Assembly (NCBI GenBank): GCA_963676865.2
Contig: CAXXSS010000001.1
Coordinates: forward strand, 1,116,001-1,180,000
Origin: JAAYUD01 sp963676865
GTDB lineage: Bacteria > Bacteroidota > Bacteroidia > Bacteroidales > Bacteroidaceae
Direction: 5' to 3'
DNA length: 64,000 bases
Positions 37,692-47,214 of this stretch are shown here, piece after piece. Numbering within the stretch: position 1 is the stretch's first letter; each line of letters begins with the position of its first letter. Below the pieces are notes generated by a model. The model was not told the origin of the DNA and made no database searches. It was given only the letters and a program-made list of their open reading frames with translations. The position numbers and the translations under genes were made by a program.

Positions 37692-37775
37692 GTTCCACAT
37701 ATGTGATTCGATCAACTCATATATGTGATTCGATCGTTCCACAGATGTGAGTTGATCGAATCACATATGTGGAAC
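37692..37775. repeat. Four-unit, 22 bp-period palindromic word array (clearest copy)
   Basis: Four 18 bp units are separated by GATC each time: GTTCC-ACATATGT-GATTC, AACTC-ATATATGT-GATTC, GTTCC-ACAGATGT-GAGTT, and GAATC-ACATATGT-GGAAC. Only three 5 bp words are used, each in both orientations. With flanking bases, 37689-37721 and 37746-37778 are complementary at 32 of 33 positions, so the DNA or RNA can form a long hairpin. The flanks 37380-37690 and 37779-38016 contain no gene I can support. Confidence 0.9.
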
Positions 37776-38016
37776 GACAAAACGTTAATGAGCTGGCAGA
37801 AATGCCTTAAATACGACAACCAAGATTCAATAAGATGTGAACAAAAAGCCTTCCCTTAGGGAAGAGCCGGGCACTTCCATGTACAAGCGATAAGCAAGGG
37901 AGTCTGCATACGGTGCACACACCACAGATACCGAGTAATGACTTAATCAAAAGCCCTCAGTTAACTTTTATTACCAATTTATTTCATTTTGTCATGCAAT
38001 AACGGATATTAATTTG

Positions 38017-38024
38017 TATTTTTG
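38017..38024 (+). promoter_or_regulatory. Putative -7 box for the alpha-2-macroglobulin gene
   Basis: TATTTTTG matches TAnnTTTG, 59 bp before the ATG at 38084. Confidence 0.6.
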
Positions 38025-38083
38025 TAATGAAAGGGATTACCTTTTAAAGACAGAAAGTCAAGAACTACCAAACATCACCAAAT

Positions 38084-41000
38084 ATGAAAAGAAAGTTTGC
38101 CATTGTCACATCGTTTTTACTCATTCTTTTTGCAGTAAATATTTCAGCACAATCTTACGATAATTTGTGGAAACAAATTATTGAAACACAGAAGAAAGAG
38201 TTACCTAAGACTGTCATTGGCCTATGCGATAAGGTTATTGCAAAAGCTAAGAAAGAAAACAACCATGGACAATTGCTCCAAGCCTATTTTATACGGATGG
38301 TTAACAAAGAAGGCATTTCGAATGACAGCACCTACAGTCAACTAAAAGAACTGGAGCAATGGGCTGCAACATCCAATCAACCTACAGAACGAATGATACT
38401 TCATTCCATCTTGGCAAACTTCTACGCCCAGTATGCCTCAAACAACCGCTACGAAATGCCTACCAATGTGACAGGAATAAAGCCTGTAGAAGACATTAAA
38501 GAATGGACGAGAGTACAATTTTGGGATGCGACAATCAAGCACCTGAATGCTTCTCTCGAAGATGAAAAATTGCTTCACTCCACCAACAGCGAAAAATATG
38601 TTCCCTTTGCAAAACAACAATGGGCAAGTATTTATTACAAGCATGACCTACTCCACGTACTTGGATATAAAGCGATAAACTCACTTGAAACATTCAGAAA
38701 TGTCGCAGACAAGAATCAAGGAGTAGAGGTCTCTCAACGAATCGTTCAAATATACAACGACCTGATAACAATATACAAACAAGCGAATGAAGAAAGTGCC
38801 GTTATCCTCACCACGCTCAATAAACTCAGATTTGAATATCACCTTTCGGGCAACAACCGGAAATATCTTTCGGGGTTGGAGCAACTGTTATCGCAAACAA
38901 ATCCTTCGAACGAAGTGCGTGCTGAAATTCTAACCGCAAAAGCCCTCTATTATTCACAACAGAAGAAACAATATCTTAAGAAAGCACTTGCAACCTACGA
39001 AGAGGTAATCACTCTTTACCCCAACTATGCACGCATAAATGTTGCCAAACAAGAGAAGGCATATATTACTCGACCTGTAGTAACATTGAAGAATTTGGCA
39101 AACGTAGTATACCCCAATAGCAAAATAAGGATACTAGTCAATCATCGCAATGCAGATAGCTTTGACCTGCTTTACTATCGCCTTCCCGAAAACTTACCAT
39201 CCAAAGATATTAAGATATCGAACTGTAAGTTAGAAAGCAGTCAGCATTTTATTCTGAAGAATTCATCAGACTATCAAAGCAAAAAGGACTCCTTTCAGAT
39301 AAATACACCGGGATTTGGTACATACGCTGTTATAGTAAAGACAGGAAACGATGAAAGCTATTTAAAAAAGGCTCCGGAAAGAATCATTCGCACGACTAAG
39401 CTAAAAGTTCTAGTCATGGAAACCGACAAAAAGAAAATAGATGCTGTTGTAGTAGATGCCAATACTGGAGAACTCGTTAGCGGTGCTTCGGTCGAGTTGG
39501 CAAACAACAATGAAAAACTCATCACAAAACAGACGACCGATGTTCAGGGTAGGACTACCTTCATTACAAATGATAACAATCTCAAAATAAGAGCAACAAA
39601 AGACAATGATAAATACACGGAATATCAGTTTACCAATAGTTGGTATTATCGATATTCGGGAGAAAAAGCTGAGAAAGACAATATCCTATTAATAACCGAC
39701 CGCAGCATTTACAGACCGGGGCAAACGGTTTATTTAAAAGGTATCGTATACAATCAGAAAGGAGATAGTACCAAAGTCTGCTCAAGCAAAACGCTCCATG
39801 TTTTACTACGCGATGCCAATGAGCAAGAAATAGCAAACAAGGAAGTCACAACAAACGAATTCGGTTCTTTCGATTTGCAATTTATATTACCTTCGACATG
39901 CCTCAATGGCAGATTTACAATCCATACTGAAATGGGACAGACCTCGTTCAAAGTTGAAGAATATAAACGACCGACTTTCGAAGTAACAACCAACGAAATA
40001 AAATCGACGTACAAACTGGGCGACACCATACATATAACGGGCCATGCACAATCGTTCTCGGGTATTCCTATCACAAGCTGCTACGCTAAATATACGGTCA
40101 ATAGAAACAAATATATGAAATGGCGCACTTTGGGTCAGCAAATCATAGCAACCGATAGTGTAAAAATAGATGCCAACGGTAATTTCGATTTACCTGTTGC
40201 ACTAACCTCCGAATCTCGAAACATAGACAATGACAACGAGGAAGAAGATACACAAGTCATTGAGGCTGTAGAAGGCGACGATGATATACAATCGGATGAA
40301 ACTACAGAGGAGGACGAAGAGAATGGACTCACTTATTATACTTTCAATGTAAATATCGAAGTCACCAATCTGGCAGGAGAAACACAAAATGGAAACGTAG
40401 CATTGGCAGTAGGTTCCCAATCGCTGATATTGAATCGTGCTTCGGAAGAAAATATTTGTAAAGACAAAGCGGTTAAAGTATGCCTTGGAGCGACCAACTT
40501 GCTGCAAAAGCCCGTTGATACGACTATCAATTACGCACTGTATTCGGTAAAAAAAGGAGAACAAAATAATCTTGTTGATAAGGGTAGCATTACAGCCAAT
40601 AATTCTTTCGACAAAGAAGAATGGCGCAAACTTCCATCAGGCAAATACGAACTCCGAATGACAGCAACAGATTCGCAAGGCAGAGAAGTGAAGCGAACAG
40701 AAAGTCTCGTTTTATTCTCAGCTACCGATAAGCAACCGGCAGACGAAAGCAATATCTGGCTTTATATTCCCAATAAACAGAAAGATGGCAAATGCTATAC
40801 GGATCCCAAACATCCTGCACAATTTTATTTTGGCACCGCACAAAAGGATGCAACGGTCTTGATGGACATCTTCGCCGACGGAAAACGCATAGAAAGTAAA
40901 GTATTGAAACTGTCGAACGAGATAAAATCATTTGAGTATCCCTATAATCCATCCTACAAAGACGGTATTTCATTCAACTTCTGCTTTGTGAAAGATAACT

Positions 41001-43900
41001 TGCTATTTCAAAAGGAAGCAACCTTCACCCTGTCTCTTCCAGAGCAACAATTGCGCCTGAAATGGAGTGTCTTCCGCGACAAAATACACCCGGGACAGAA
41101 AGAGGAATGGAAACTCAACATACAGACTCCGCAGGGTAAACCGGCAAATGCAGAAATGCTAGCTTTCATGTACGACGCTTCGCTAGATAAATTGACTCCG
41201 CACCACATCTACGGAGAAGTATTTTATCCGCGTTATATACAAAATCAGGATTGGAATACCTCCTATCAAAGCAGATATGATGAAACATACTTCGGTATCA
41301 TTAACTCTTATAATATAAAACAACTGGAGTTCGACCATTTATTGGATGTAAACGAGTGGATAAACATGACCAATGACTGGAAAAGACATAGAAATTTAAG
41401 AATCAGAGGCAGAGGACCAATGTTGGCAAAAAGTTCTTCTCCACTGATGGAATTGAACGAAAGACAAGTTGTAGAAGTAAAAGGAAATGATGAAAAAAAT
41501 GATAAAGAAATAACTGAGCTGAACGAGGTTGTAGCGATGGGAGTTAATTCAAGAAAGAAAGACGAAGCAACGTCCAACCAACAGCCTATACGCTCAAACT
41601 TTGCCGAGACAGCTTTCTTCTATCCCAGCCTCCGCACCGATTCCAAGGGAGATGTATCTATCGTATTCACCTTGCCCGAAAGCCTTACTCGCTGGAAATT
41701 TATGGGGTATGCCCATACCAAAGAGATGCTCAACGGTATGCTCGGCGGAGAAACCGTTGCTTCTAAAGAATTGATGGTTACGCCCAATATGCCCCGGTTT
41801 GTACGCACGGGAGACCATGTGGTTATTGCTGCAACGGTATCGAATATGACAGATAAAGCGATTAAAGCCAATGTAAAATTCGAGTTATTCGATCCCAAAA
41901 CCGAGCAAACTATACTTAGCCAAAACAAACCGTTATCATTGGGTGCTCAGAAAAGCGAAGGCACTTCGTTCGACTTCACCGTCAGCGAACGTTACGATAT
42001 TCTTGGTGTAAGAATCGTTGCCGATGGAGGAACTTTCAGCGATGGCGAACAACATCTTCTGCCTGTATTAAGCAATAAAATCATGTTGATCGAATCAATT
42101 CCTCTACCCATTCGAGGCAATCAGAGTAGAGAATTTTCACTCGACAAACTATTTAATAATCACAACAAGACTGCCACAAAGCGAAGTCTGACGATCGAAT
42201 ACACAGGCAATCCATCCTGGTATGCCATCCAGGCACTACCTTCACTGGCCTTACCTCAAAGCGACAACGCCATTTGTTGGGCAATAGCATTATATGCCAA
42301 CTCACTGGCTTCGCATATTGCAAACTCCACTCCTCGCATCAAAAATATATTCGACAGTTGGAAAGCAACGGGGCAACCGAAAGAAAGTCTGTTGAGCAAT
42401 TTACAAAAGAATCAAGAGCTAAAGAATATTCTACTCAACGAATCACCGTGGGTACTCGAAGCTAAAAGTGAACAAGAACAAAAGGAACGGCTCTCTACCC
42501 TCTTCGATTTGAACAACATTCAAAACAACAATCTTACGACTATCAAGAAATTGCAGCAACTGCAAAACGAAGATGGTAGCTGGAGTTGGTTCAAGGGAAT
42601 GCGGGGCAGCGAATATATCACCGAGTATGTGATCAGACTAATAGCTCGCATTCATCTACTTACAGGACAGCCGCTATCGGAAGAAGTGAAAACCATGCAA
42701 CAAAAAGGAATCGGTTTCCTTCACGGCGAAAGCCAGCGTCAGTACGAATGGATCAAGAAAGCAGAGAAAGAAGGTCAAAAGATAAAAGGTATATCATATA
42801 GCGCACTCCGTTATTTATACCTATTGAGTATCACCGATTCTCAAATTCCCAATCAATACAAAACGCAATACAACTATTTCTTGAATAAGATAGACGAAGT
42901 GCCTTCTTCTCTGGATATACAAGAGAAAGCACTGGCTGCTGTCATCTTAAAACAGGCAGGCAAAACAAAGGCTGCCTACGAATACATGGCATCAATCAAA
43001 GAACATCTCACAAAAAGTGACGAACTCGGCGAGTACTTCGATTTCAACAACGATCCTTTCTCGTGGGGTTGCATGCATCTCAATGCGCATACGGCAGCCA
43101 TCGAAGCGTTCGAGAACGTAACCAACGACTACGAGACAGCACAAGAAATGAAACTCTGGTTGCTCAAACAAAAACAAACTCAGCTATGGGATACTCCCGT
43201 ATCGACCGCAGATGCCATCTGCGCATTAATCGGAAAGAGTTCAGATATCCTATCAAACAAAGGCGTTGTCAATATTAGCATCGCAAACCGTAAGCTCAGT
43301 ACAGATGACAGCAACACGACCACTGGCCTCAGTTATCTTAAAGAAAATTTCACAGACCAGCCTACAATAAATGCCCGCAGCATCAAAGTAGAGAAGAAAG
43401 ATGCCGGCATAGCTTGGGGAGCCGTTTATGCTCAATTTACAGAAGATATCAGCAATGTCAAACAACAAGGTAGTGAATCATTCAGTGTCCAGAAGGCTCT
43501 GTTGGTCAAACGCATTGTCAACAACGTGGAAGAACTCCAACCCATCACCGATCGGAACGAACTGAAGATAGGCGACATTGTCACGGCACGTTTGGTCATC
43601 AAACTAAACCGAAAGATGGATTTCGTACAACTCAAAGAACAACGCGGCGCTTGCTTTGAACCGATGACACAACTATCGGGATACCGTTACGAGGCAGGAA
43701 CTGGGTACTACGAAGAAATAAAAGATGCTTCGACCAACTTCTTCTTCGACTCGTTGCAGAAAGGCACTTATGTGTTGGAAATAAATTATCGAGTAAGCCG
43801 AGCAGGAAGTTACGAAGCGGGGCTCTCGACCTTGCAATGTGCCTATGCTCCAGAGTTTGCTGCACACTCCGAGTCTATGCGAATAACAGTCAATAAATAG
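38084..43900 (+). CDS. Alpha-2-macroglobulin-like protein without thioester motif
   Basis: The 1938-residue protein has a signal peptide (MKRKFAIVTSFLLILFAVNI, cleavage near SAQ) and macroglobulin domains including the MG2-like LITDRSIYRPGQTVYLKGIV. It also has the A2M core (FYPSLRTDSKGDVSIVFTLP, then LTRWKFMGYAHT) and an alpha-alpha toroid (ELQNEDGSWSWFKGMRGSEY-like). Where many homologues have a thioester C-x-E-Q motif, residues ~1390-1399 read LPQSDNAICW. An acidic insert (about 710-750) and a plug-like LNEVVAMG motif (about 1145) are unusual. Family members trap proteases or act in the envelope; the role here is inferred. Confidence 0.92.
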   Translation: MKRKFAIVTSFLLILFAVNISAQSYDNLWKQIIETQKKELPKTVIGLCDKVIAKAKKENNHGQLLQAYFIRMVNKEGISNDSTYSQLKELEQWAATSNQPTERMILHSILANFYAQYASNNRYEMPTNVTGIKPVEDIKEWTRVQFWDATIKHLNASLEDEKLLHSTNSEKYVPFAKQQWASIYYKHDLLHVLGYKAINSLETFRNVADKNQGVEVSQRIVQIYNDLITIYKQANEESAVILTTLNKLRFEYHLSGNNRKYLSGLEQLLSQTNPSNEVRAEILTAKALYYSQQKKQYLKKALATYEEVITLYPNYARINVAKQEKAYITRPVVTLKNLANVVYPNSKIRILVNHRNADSFDLLYYRLPENLPSKDIKISNCKLESSQHFILKNSSDYQSKKDSFQINTPGFGTYAVIVKTGNDESYLKKAPERIIRTTKLKVLVMETDKKKIDAVVVDANTGELVSGASVELANNNEKLITKQTTDVQGRTTFITNDNNLKIRATKDNDKYTEYQFTNSWYYRYSGEKAEKDNILLITDRSIYRPGQTVYLKGIVYNQKGDSTKVCSSKTLHVLLRDANEQEIANKEVTTNEFGSFDLQFILPSTCLNGRFTIHTEMGQTSFKVEEYKRPTFEVTTNEIKSTYKLGDTIHITGHAQSFSGIPITSCYAKYTVNRNKYMKWRTLGQQIIATDSVKIDANGNFDLPVALTSESRNIDNDNEEEDTQVIEAVEGDDDIQSDETTEEDEENGLTYYTFNVNIEVTNLAGETQNGNVALAVGSQSLILNRASEENICKDKAVKVCLGATNLLQKPVDTTINYALYSVKKGEQNNLVDKGSITANNSFDKEEWRKLPSGKYELRMTATDSQGREVKRTESLVLFSATDKQPADESNIWLYIPNKQKDGKCYTDPKHPAQFYFGTAQKDATVLMDIFADGKRIESKVLKLSNEIKSFEYPYNPSYKDGISFNFCFVKDNLLFQKEATFTLSLPEQQLRLKWSVFRDKIHPGQKEEWKLNIQTPQGKPANAEMLAFMYDASLDKLTPHHIYGEVFYPRYIQNQDWNTSYQSRYDETYFGIINSYNIKQLEFDHLLDVNEWINMTNDWKRHRNLRIRGRGPMLAKSSSPLMELNERQVVEVKGNDEKNDKEITELNEVVAMGVNSRKKDEATSNQQPIRSNFAETAFFYPSLRTDSKGDVSIVFTLPESLTRWKFMGYAHTKEMLNGMLGGETVASKELMVTPNMPRFVRTGDHVVIAATVSNMTDKAIKANVKFELFDPKTEQTILSQNKPLSLGAQKSEGTSFDFTVSERYDILGVRIVADGGTFSDGEQHLLPVLSNKIMLIESIPLPIRGNQSREFSLDKLFNNHNKTATKRSLTIEYTGNPSWYAIQALPSLALPQSDNAICWAIALYANSLASHIANSTPRIKNIFDSWKATGQPKESLLSNLQKNQELKNILLNESPWVLEAKSEQEQKERLSTLFDLNNIQNNNLTTIKKLQQLQNEDGSWSWFKGMRGSEYITEYVIRLIARIHLLTGQPLSEEVKTMQQKGIGFLHGESQRQYEWIKKAEKEGQKIKGISYSALRYLYLLSITDSQIPNQYKTQYNYFLNKIDEVPSSLDIQEKALAAVILKQAGKTKAAYEYMASIKEHLTKSDELGEYFDFNNDPFSWGCMHLNAHTAAIEAFENVTNDYETAQEMKLWLLKQKQTQLWDTPVSTADAICALIGKSSDILSNKGVVNISIANRKLSTDDSNTTTGLSYLKENFTDQPTINARSIKVEKKDAGIAWGAVYAQFTEDISNVKQQGSESFSVQKALLVKRIVNNVEELQPITDRNELKIGDIVTARLVIKLNRKMDFVQLKEQRGACFEPMTQLSGYRYEAGTGYYEEIKDASTNFFFDSLQKGTYVLEINYRVSRAGSYEAGLSTLQCAYAPEFAAHSESMRITVNK

Positions 43901-43951
43901 TGAATTAACGCCTATTAACCAGTTTAGTTCCCTCAGCTGAATAGTTTTTCC

Positions 43952-43959
43952 TATTTTTG
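43952..43959 (+). promoter_or_regulatory. Putative -7 box for the DUF1573-meaB transcript
   Basis: TATTTTTG matches TAnnTTTG, 21 bp before the ATG at 43980. Confidence 0.6.
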
Positions 43960-43979
43960 CAAGACAAACAAATGGATTA

Positions 43980-45056
43980 ATGAAATTGAAAAAGATTTTA
44001 CTATATAGCATTTTATTTGCTACGTCATCGGTTTTTGCCCAACCACGCATCTCGTCGAATACCGAAAGAGTTAACTTAAACAGGATAGAGTGGAAGAAAC
44101 CGGTCAAAGTGGAATATATTATAACCAACTCCGGCGACAAGCCATTGGTTATTAACAAAGTGATTACTTCTTGTGCCTGCACTGTTGCCGACTGGACGAA
44201 AAGCCCTATCGCACCCGGCGATAAAGGAAAAGTGGTTGCCACATTCGATGCTCAGCTATTGGGACATTTCGAAAAAGACGTGTGCATATACAGCAATGCT
44301 ACGCCTCATCTGGTCTATCTCACCTTTGGTGGCGAAGTGGTAAATCAGGTGAATGACCTATCGAGCACGCACCCCTACAAGATAGGCAATATCGCTATAG
44401 ACCGCACCTCTATCAATTTTACCAATGCACACCGTGGCGACCAGCTGACGGCGACCCTCGATATCGTCAATCAGTCGGACAGACCATACGAGCCTATATT
44501 AATGCACCTACCAAGTTATATCACAATGAAAAGTAACTCGAATATGTTGCTCAAGGGACAGCGCGGTATTATCAAACTGACACTCGATACGAAACAACTG
44601 AATGATGTGGGCGAAATTCAAAACTCGATTTATCTTTCACGATTCAACGGTGATAAGATCTCTCCCGAGAATGAGATACCCATTTCTATCGTTCTTTTGC
44701 CCGATTTCTCAAAGATGACAGAGGCCGACAAACAAAAGGCACCGATCATAAACATCACGGATACGACATTCAACATAGCCAAAGATGTTGTTGAGAAAAG
44801 CAAAATAACCAAAGAAATAACGATCACCAACAAGGGGCTTTCGCCATTGGTCATCACCAAAGTTCAAGTATTCAATTCGGCTATCAGCGTGGCTTTGAAG
44901 AAACGCGTTCTGCAACCCAATGAAACAACAACTCTTAAAATAGACGTAAAGTCTCATACGCTAAAGAACGACAAGAACAAAACGCATATTCTGATTATCA
45001 GTGACGATCCAATCCATCCCAAGATGGATATCAATCTGATTACATCAAAACAATAA
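43980..45056 (+). CDS. Secreted DUF1573-domain protein
   Basis: The 358-residue protein has a signal peptide (MKLKKILLYSILFATSSVFA) and an N-terminal DUF1573 immunoglobulin-like domain, VEYIITNSGDKPLVINKVIT followed by SCACTVADW and PIAPGDKGKVVATFD. Further beta-sandwich repeats follow, with a second copy-like motif ITITNKGLSPLVITKVQ. DUF1573 proteins are abundant in Bacteroidetes envelopes and have no established biochemical role. It is 17 bp ahead of meaB. Confidence 0.9.
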   Translation: MKLKKILLYSILFATSSVFAQPRISSNTERVNLNRIEWKKPVKVEYIITNSGDKPLVINKVITSCACTVADWTKSPIAPGDKGKVVATFDAQLLGHFEKDVCIYSNATPHLVYLTFGGEVVNQVNDLSSTHPYKIGNIAIDRTSINFTNAHRGDQLTATLDIVNQSDRPYEPILMHLPSYITMKSNSNMLLKGQRGIIKLTLDTKQLNDVGEIQNSIYLSRFNGDKISPENEIPISIVLLPDFSKMTEADKQKAPIINITDTTFNIAKDVVEKSKITKEITITNKGLSPLVITKVQVFNSAISVALKKRVLQPNETTTLKIDVKSHTLKNDKNKTHILIISDDPIHPKMDINLITSKQ

Positions 45057-45072
45057 AATTTCTATAAGAACG

Positions 45073-46164
45073 ATGGAACACCCCGAAAATGATGCAGAAT
45101 ACAAAGGATTGGCAGTAAGCGCCGGCGTAGAACAACCGTCGACCATCAATCCTTATTTGAAGCCACGCCCCAGACGTCATTTGATGACCTCCGGCGAATA
45201 TGTGGAAGGTATTGTAAAAGGAAATATTACCGTACTTAGCCAGGCTGTCACACTCATCGAATCGGTACGCCCCGAACACGAAGCCATTGCGCAAGAAGTA
45301 ATAGAAAAATGTCTCCCGTATTCAGGAAATTCGGTACGTATCGGAATCAGTGGCGTTCCGGGTGCAGGCAAGAGTACTTCCATCGATGTTTTCGGCATTC
45401 ATGTATTGGAAAAAGGCGGTAAACTTGCAGTGCTTGCCATCGACCCCAGCAGCGAACGAACCAAAGGCAGCATATTGGGCGACAAGACCCGTATGGAGAA
45501 ACTTGCCGTTCACCCGAACTCATTCATACGCCCTAGCCCAACTGCGGGTTCATTGGGTGGTGTAGCGCGTAAAACACGTGAAACGATCGTACTTTGCGAA
45601 GCTGCCGGTTTTGATAAAATATTTATCGAGACAGTCGGAGTCGGTCAAAGCGAAACGGCTGTTCATTCGATGGTAGACTTCTTCTTACTCATACAACTGG
45701 CAGGAACCGGCGATGAGCTCCAAGGCATCAAAAGGGGTATCATGGAAATGGCAGACGGTATCATCATCAACAAGGCAGACGGTAGCAATATAGATAAGGC
45801 CAACCTTGCAGCAACTCAATTTCGCAATGCGCTGCACTTGTTCCCTACCCCAGAATCCGGTTGGACGCCCAAGGTGCTGACTTATTCAGGATTCTACGGT
45901 ATTGGAATCAAAGAGATATGGGATATGGTAGACGAATATATCGCCTTTGTCAAAGAAAACGGATATTTCGACTATCGCCGAAATGAACAAAGCAAGTATT
46001 GGATGTACGAAACCATCAACGAACATCTTCGTGGAAGTTTCTATCACAACAACACCATTGTCGGGATGCTTCAGCAAAAGGAAAACGATGTATTGAACGG
46101 CAAACTCACATCGTTTGTAGCAGCCAAACAACTGCTAGACGAATATTTCAAGTTACTGAAATAA
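45073..46164 (+). CDS. meaB: Methylmalonyl-CoA mutase-associated GTPase MeaB
   Basis: The 363-residue G3E-family GTPase shows Walker A GISGVPGAGKST, AIDPSSERTKGSILGDKTRM, the Asp/Glu of ETVGVGQSE, and NKADGSN for guanine recognition. It protects and reloads the B12-dependent methylmalonyl-CoA mutase used in the succinate-propionate pathway of Bacteroides. The mutase genes are not in the window. The downstream gene is convergent. Confidence 0.95.
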   Translation: MEHPENDAEYKGLAVSAGVEQPSTINPYLKPRPRRHLMTSGEYVEGIVKGNITVLSQAVTLIESVRPEHEAIAQEVIEKCLPYSGNSVRIGISGVPGAGKSTSIDVFGIHVLEKGGKLAVLAIDPSSERTKGSILGDKTRMEKLAVHPNSFIRPSPTAGSLGGVARKTRETIVLCEAAGFDKIFIETVGVGQSETAVHSMVDFFLLIQLAGTGDELQGIKRGIMEMADGIIINKADGSNIDKANLAATQFRNALHLFPTPESGWTPKVLTYSGFYGIGIKEIWDMVDEYIAFVKENGYFDYRRNEQSKYWMYETINEHLRGSFYHNNTIVGMLQQKENDVLNGKLTSFVAAKQLLDEYFKLLK

Positions 46165-46202
46165 CAGCTAATATCCTTCTTAGGCAAACGAAACGATAAC
46201 TC

Positions 46203-47120
46203 TTACAATTCTTTCCCCACTTGTTCAAAATCGGTACGCGATTTGCTCAACGTCACATAAGATACACCCAGTATAATAAGAATGATGGCAATGGCTTTCA
46301 TCCAATTGAGATCGTCAATCCCCATCATTACCATAACCAATGCGACGATGATAGGCTGAATATAGTTGTACATGCTCACAATAGTGGGGCGCAGCAAACG
46401 CTGACTGCTCATCAGGCAGATGTAGGCTAAGAAAGTACTTCCTATTACCACATATCCCAGACGAAGCCAAAGGGCTACCGAGAAACTCGAAAAATCGATT
46501 GAAACGACATCGGCATAAGAGAAGGGAATAAAACAAACAGAAGCATAAATAAACAACCACTTGCAGATGGTAATAGGAGAATATTTCACAATTAAGTCTC
46601 TAAAGAGTACCAAGTAGAATGCAAAACTGATTTGAGAAACGAGGCATAGCACATCTCCCATCAGATTGCCCGGATGACGTCCCGTTGTCTGACTATTCAA
46701 CATCAAAATGAAAACACCCATGGCACCGACAAAAACGCCCATCACTTTCATGCCGGTTATCGGCTCCTTCAGATAGATAGCAGCAATAATCATTGTAATA
46801 ATGGGCATGGCAGTAGTGACGATCGAAGCATCAAGAGCGGTAGTATACGAAAGCCCGAAGAGGAACATTCCCTGATTGAGAACAACACCCAGCAGAGCGG
46901 CAAAAAACAATTTGAGCATGTCTTGATGATGCACATGTTCTTTGGGAAGAAACAAAGAGAAGGTCCAAAACACTAAAGCCGCTACGACCATGCGAATCGT
47001 AGTCACGGTAAGAGCCGAAAGCTCTCCCAATATAGTTTTGCCTATCGATGCATTCAATCCCCATAAAGCATTGGCTACCAATATGGCAGCATGCCCTCTC
47101 ATATTTCTATCGTTTGGCAT
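46203..47120 (-). CDS. EamA/DMT-family transporter
   Basis: The ~305-residue protein has ten predicted membrane helices in two EamA repeats (AAILVANALWGLNASIGK and FLAYICLMSSQRLLRPTIVS are typical). The start at 47120 (MPNDRNMRGHAAIL) is chosen because a -7 box lies inside the longer open frame that reaches 47207. Substrates of this superfamily range from amino acids to nucleotides and cannot be read from the sequence. Confidence 0.9.
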   Translation of the reverse strand: MPNDRNMRGHAAILVANALWGLNASIGKTILGELSALTVTTIRMVVAALVFWTFSLFLPKEHVHHQDMLKLFFAALLGVVLNQGMFLFGLSYTTALDASIVTTAMPIITMIIAAIYLKEPITGMKVMGVFVGAMGVFILMLNSQTTGRHPGNLMGDVLCLVSQISFAFYLVLFRDLIVKYSPITICKWLFIYASVCFIPFSYADVVSIDFSSFSVALWLRLGYVVIGSTFLAYICLMSSQRLLRPTIVSMYNYIQPIIVALVMVMMGIDDLNWMKAIAIILIILGVSYVTLSKSRTDFEQVGKEL

Positions 47121-47149
47121 TTCTTTCGTATTTATTAATAATTTCCTCA

Positions 47150-47157
47150 CAAAAGTA
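47150..47157 (-). promoter_or_regulatory. Putative -7 box for the EamA gene
   Basis: TACTTTTG on the minus strand, 29 bp before the ATG at 47120. It is back to back with the AAA ATPase promoter. Confidence 0.6.
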
Positions 47158-47179
47158 ACAATAAAATCAGAAGAATGAT

Positions 47180-47187
47180 TAACTTTG
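47180..47187 (+). promoter_or_regulatory. Putative -7 box for the AAA/DUF4435 pair
   Basis: TAACTTTG matches TAnnTTTG, 27 bp before the ATG at 47215. It shows that an upstream TTG in the same frame is not the start. Confidence 0.6.
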
Positions 47188-47214
47188 AAGAAAGAAATAC
47201 TAATCATTACGACG

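Noticed and set aside
37692..37775. CRISPR array
   Set aside because: Units are 18 bp palindromic with 4 bp spacers; there are no unique ~30 bp spacers and no cas genes.
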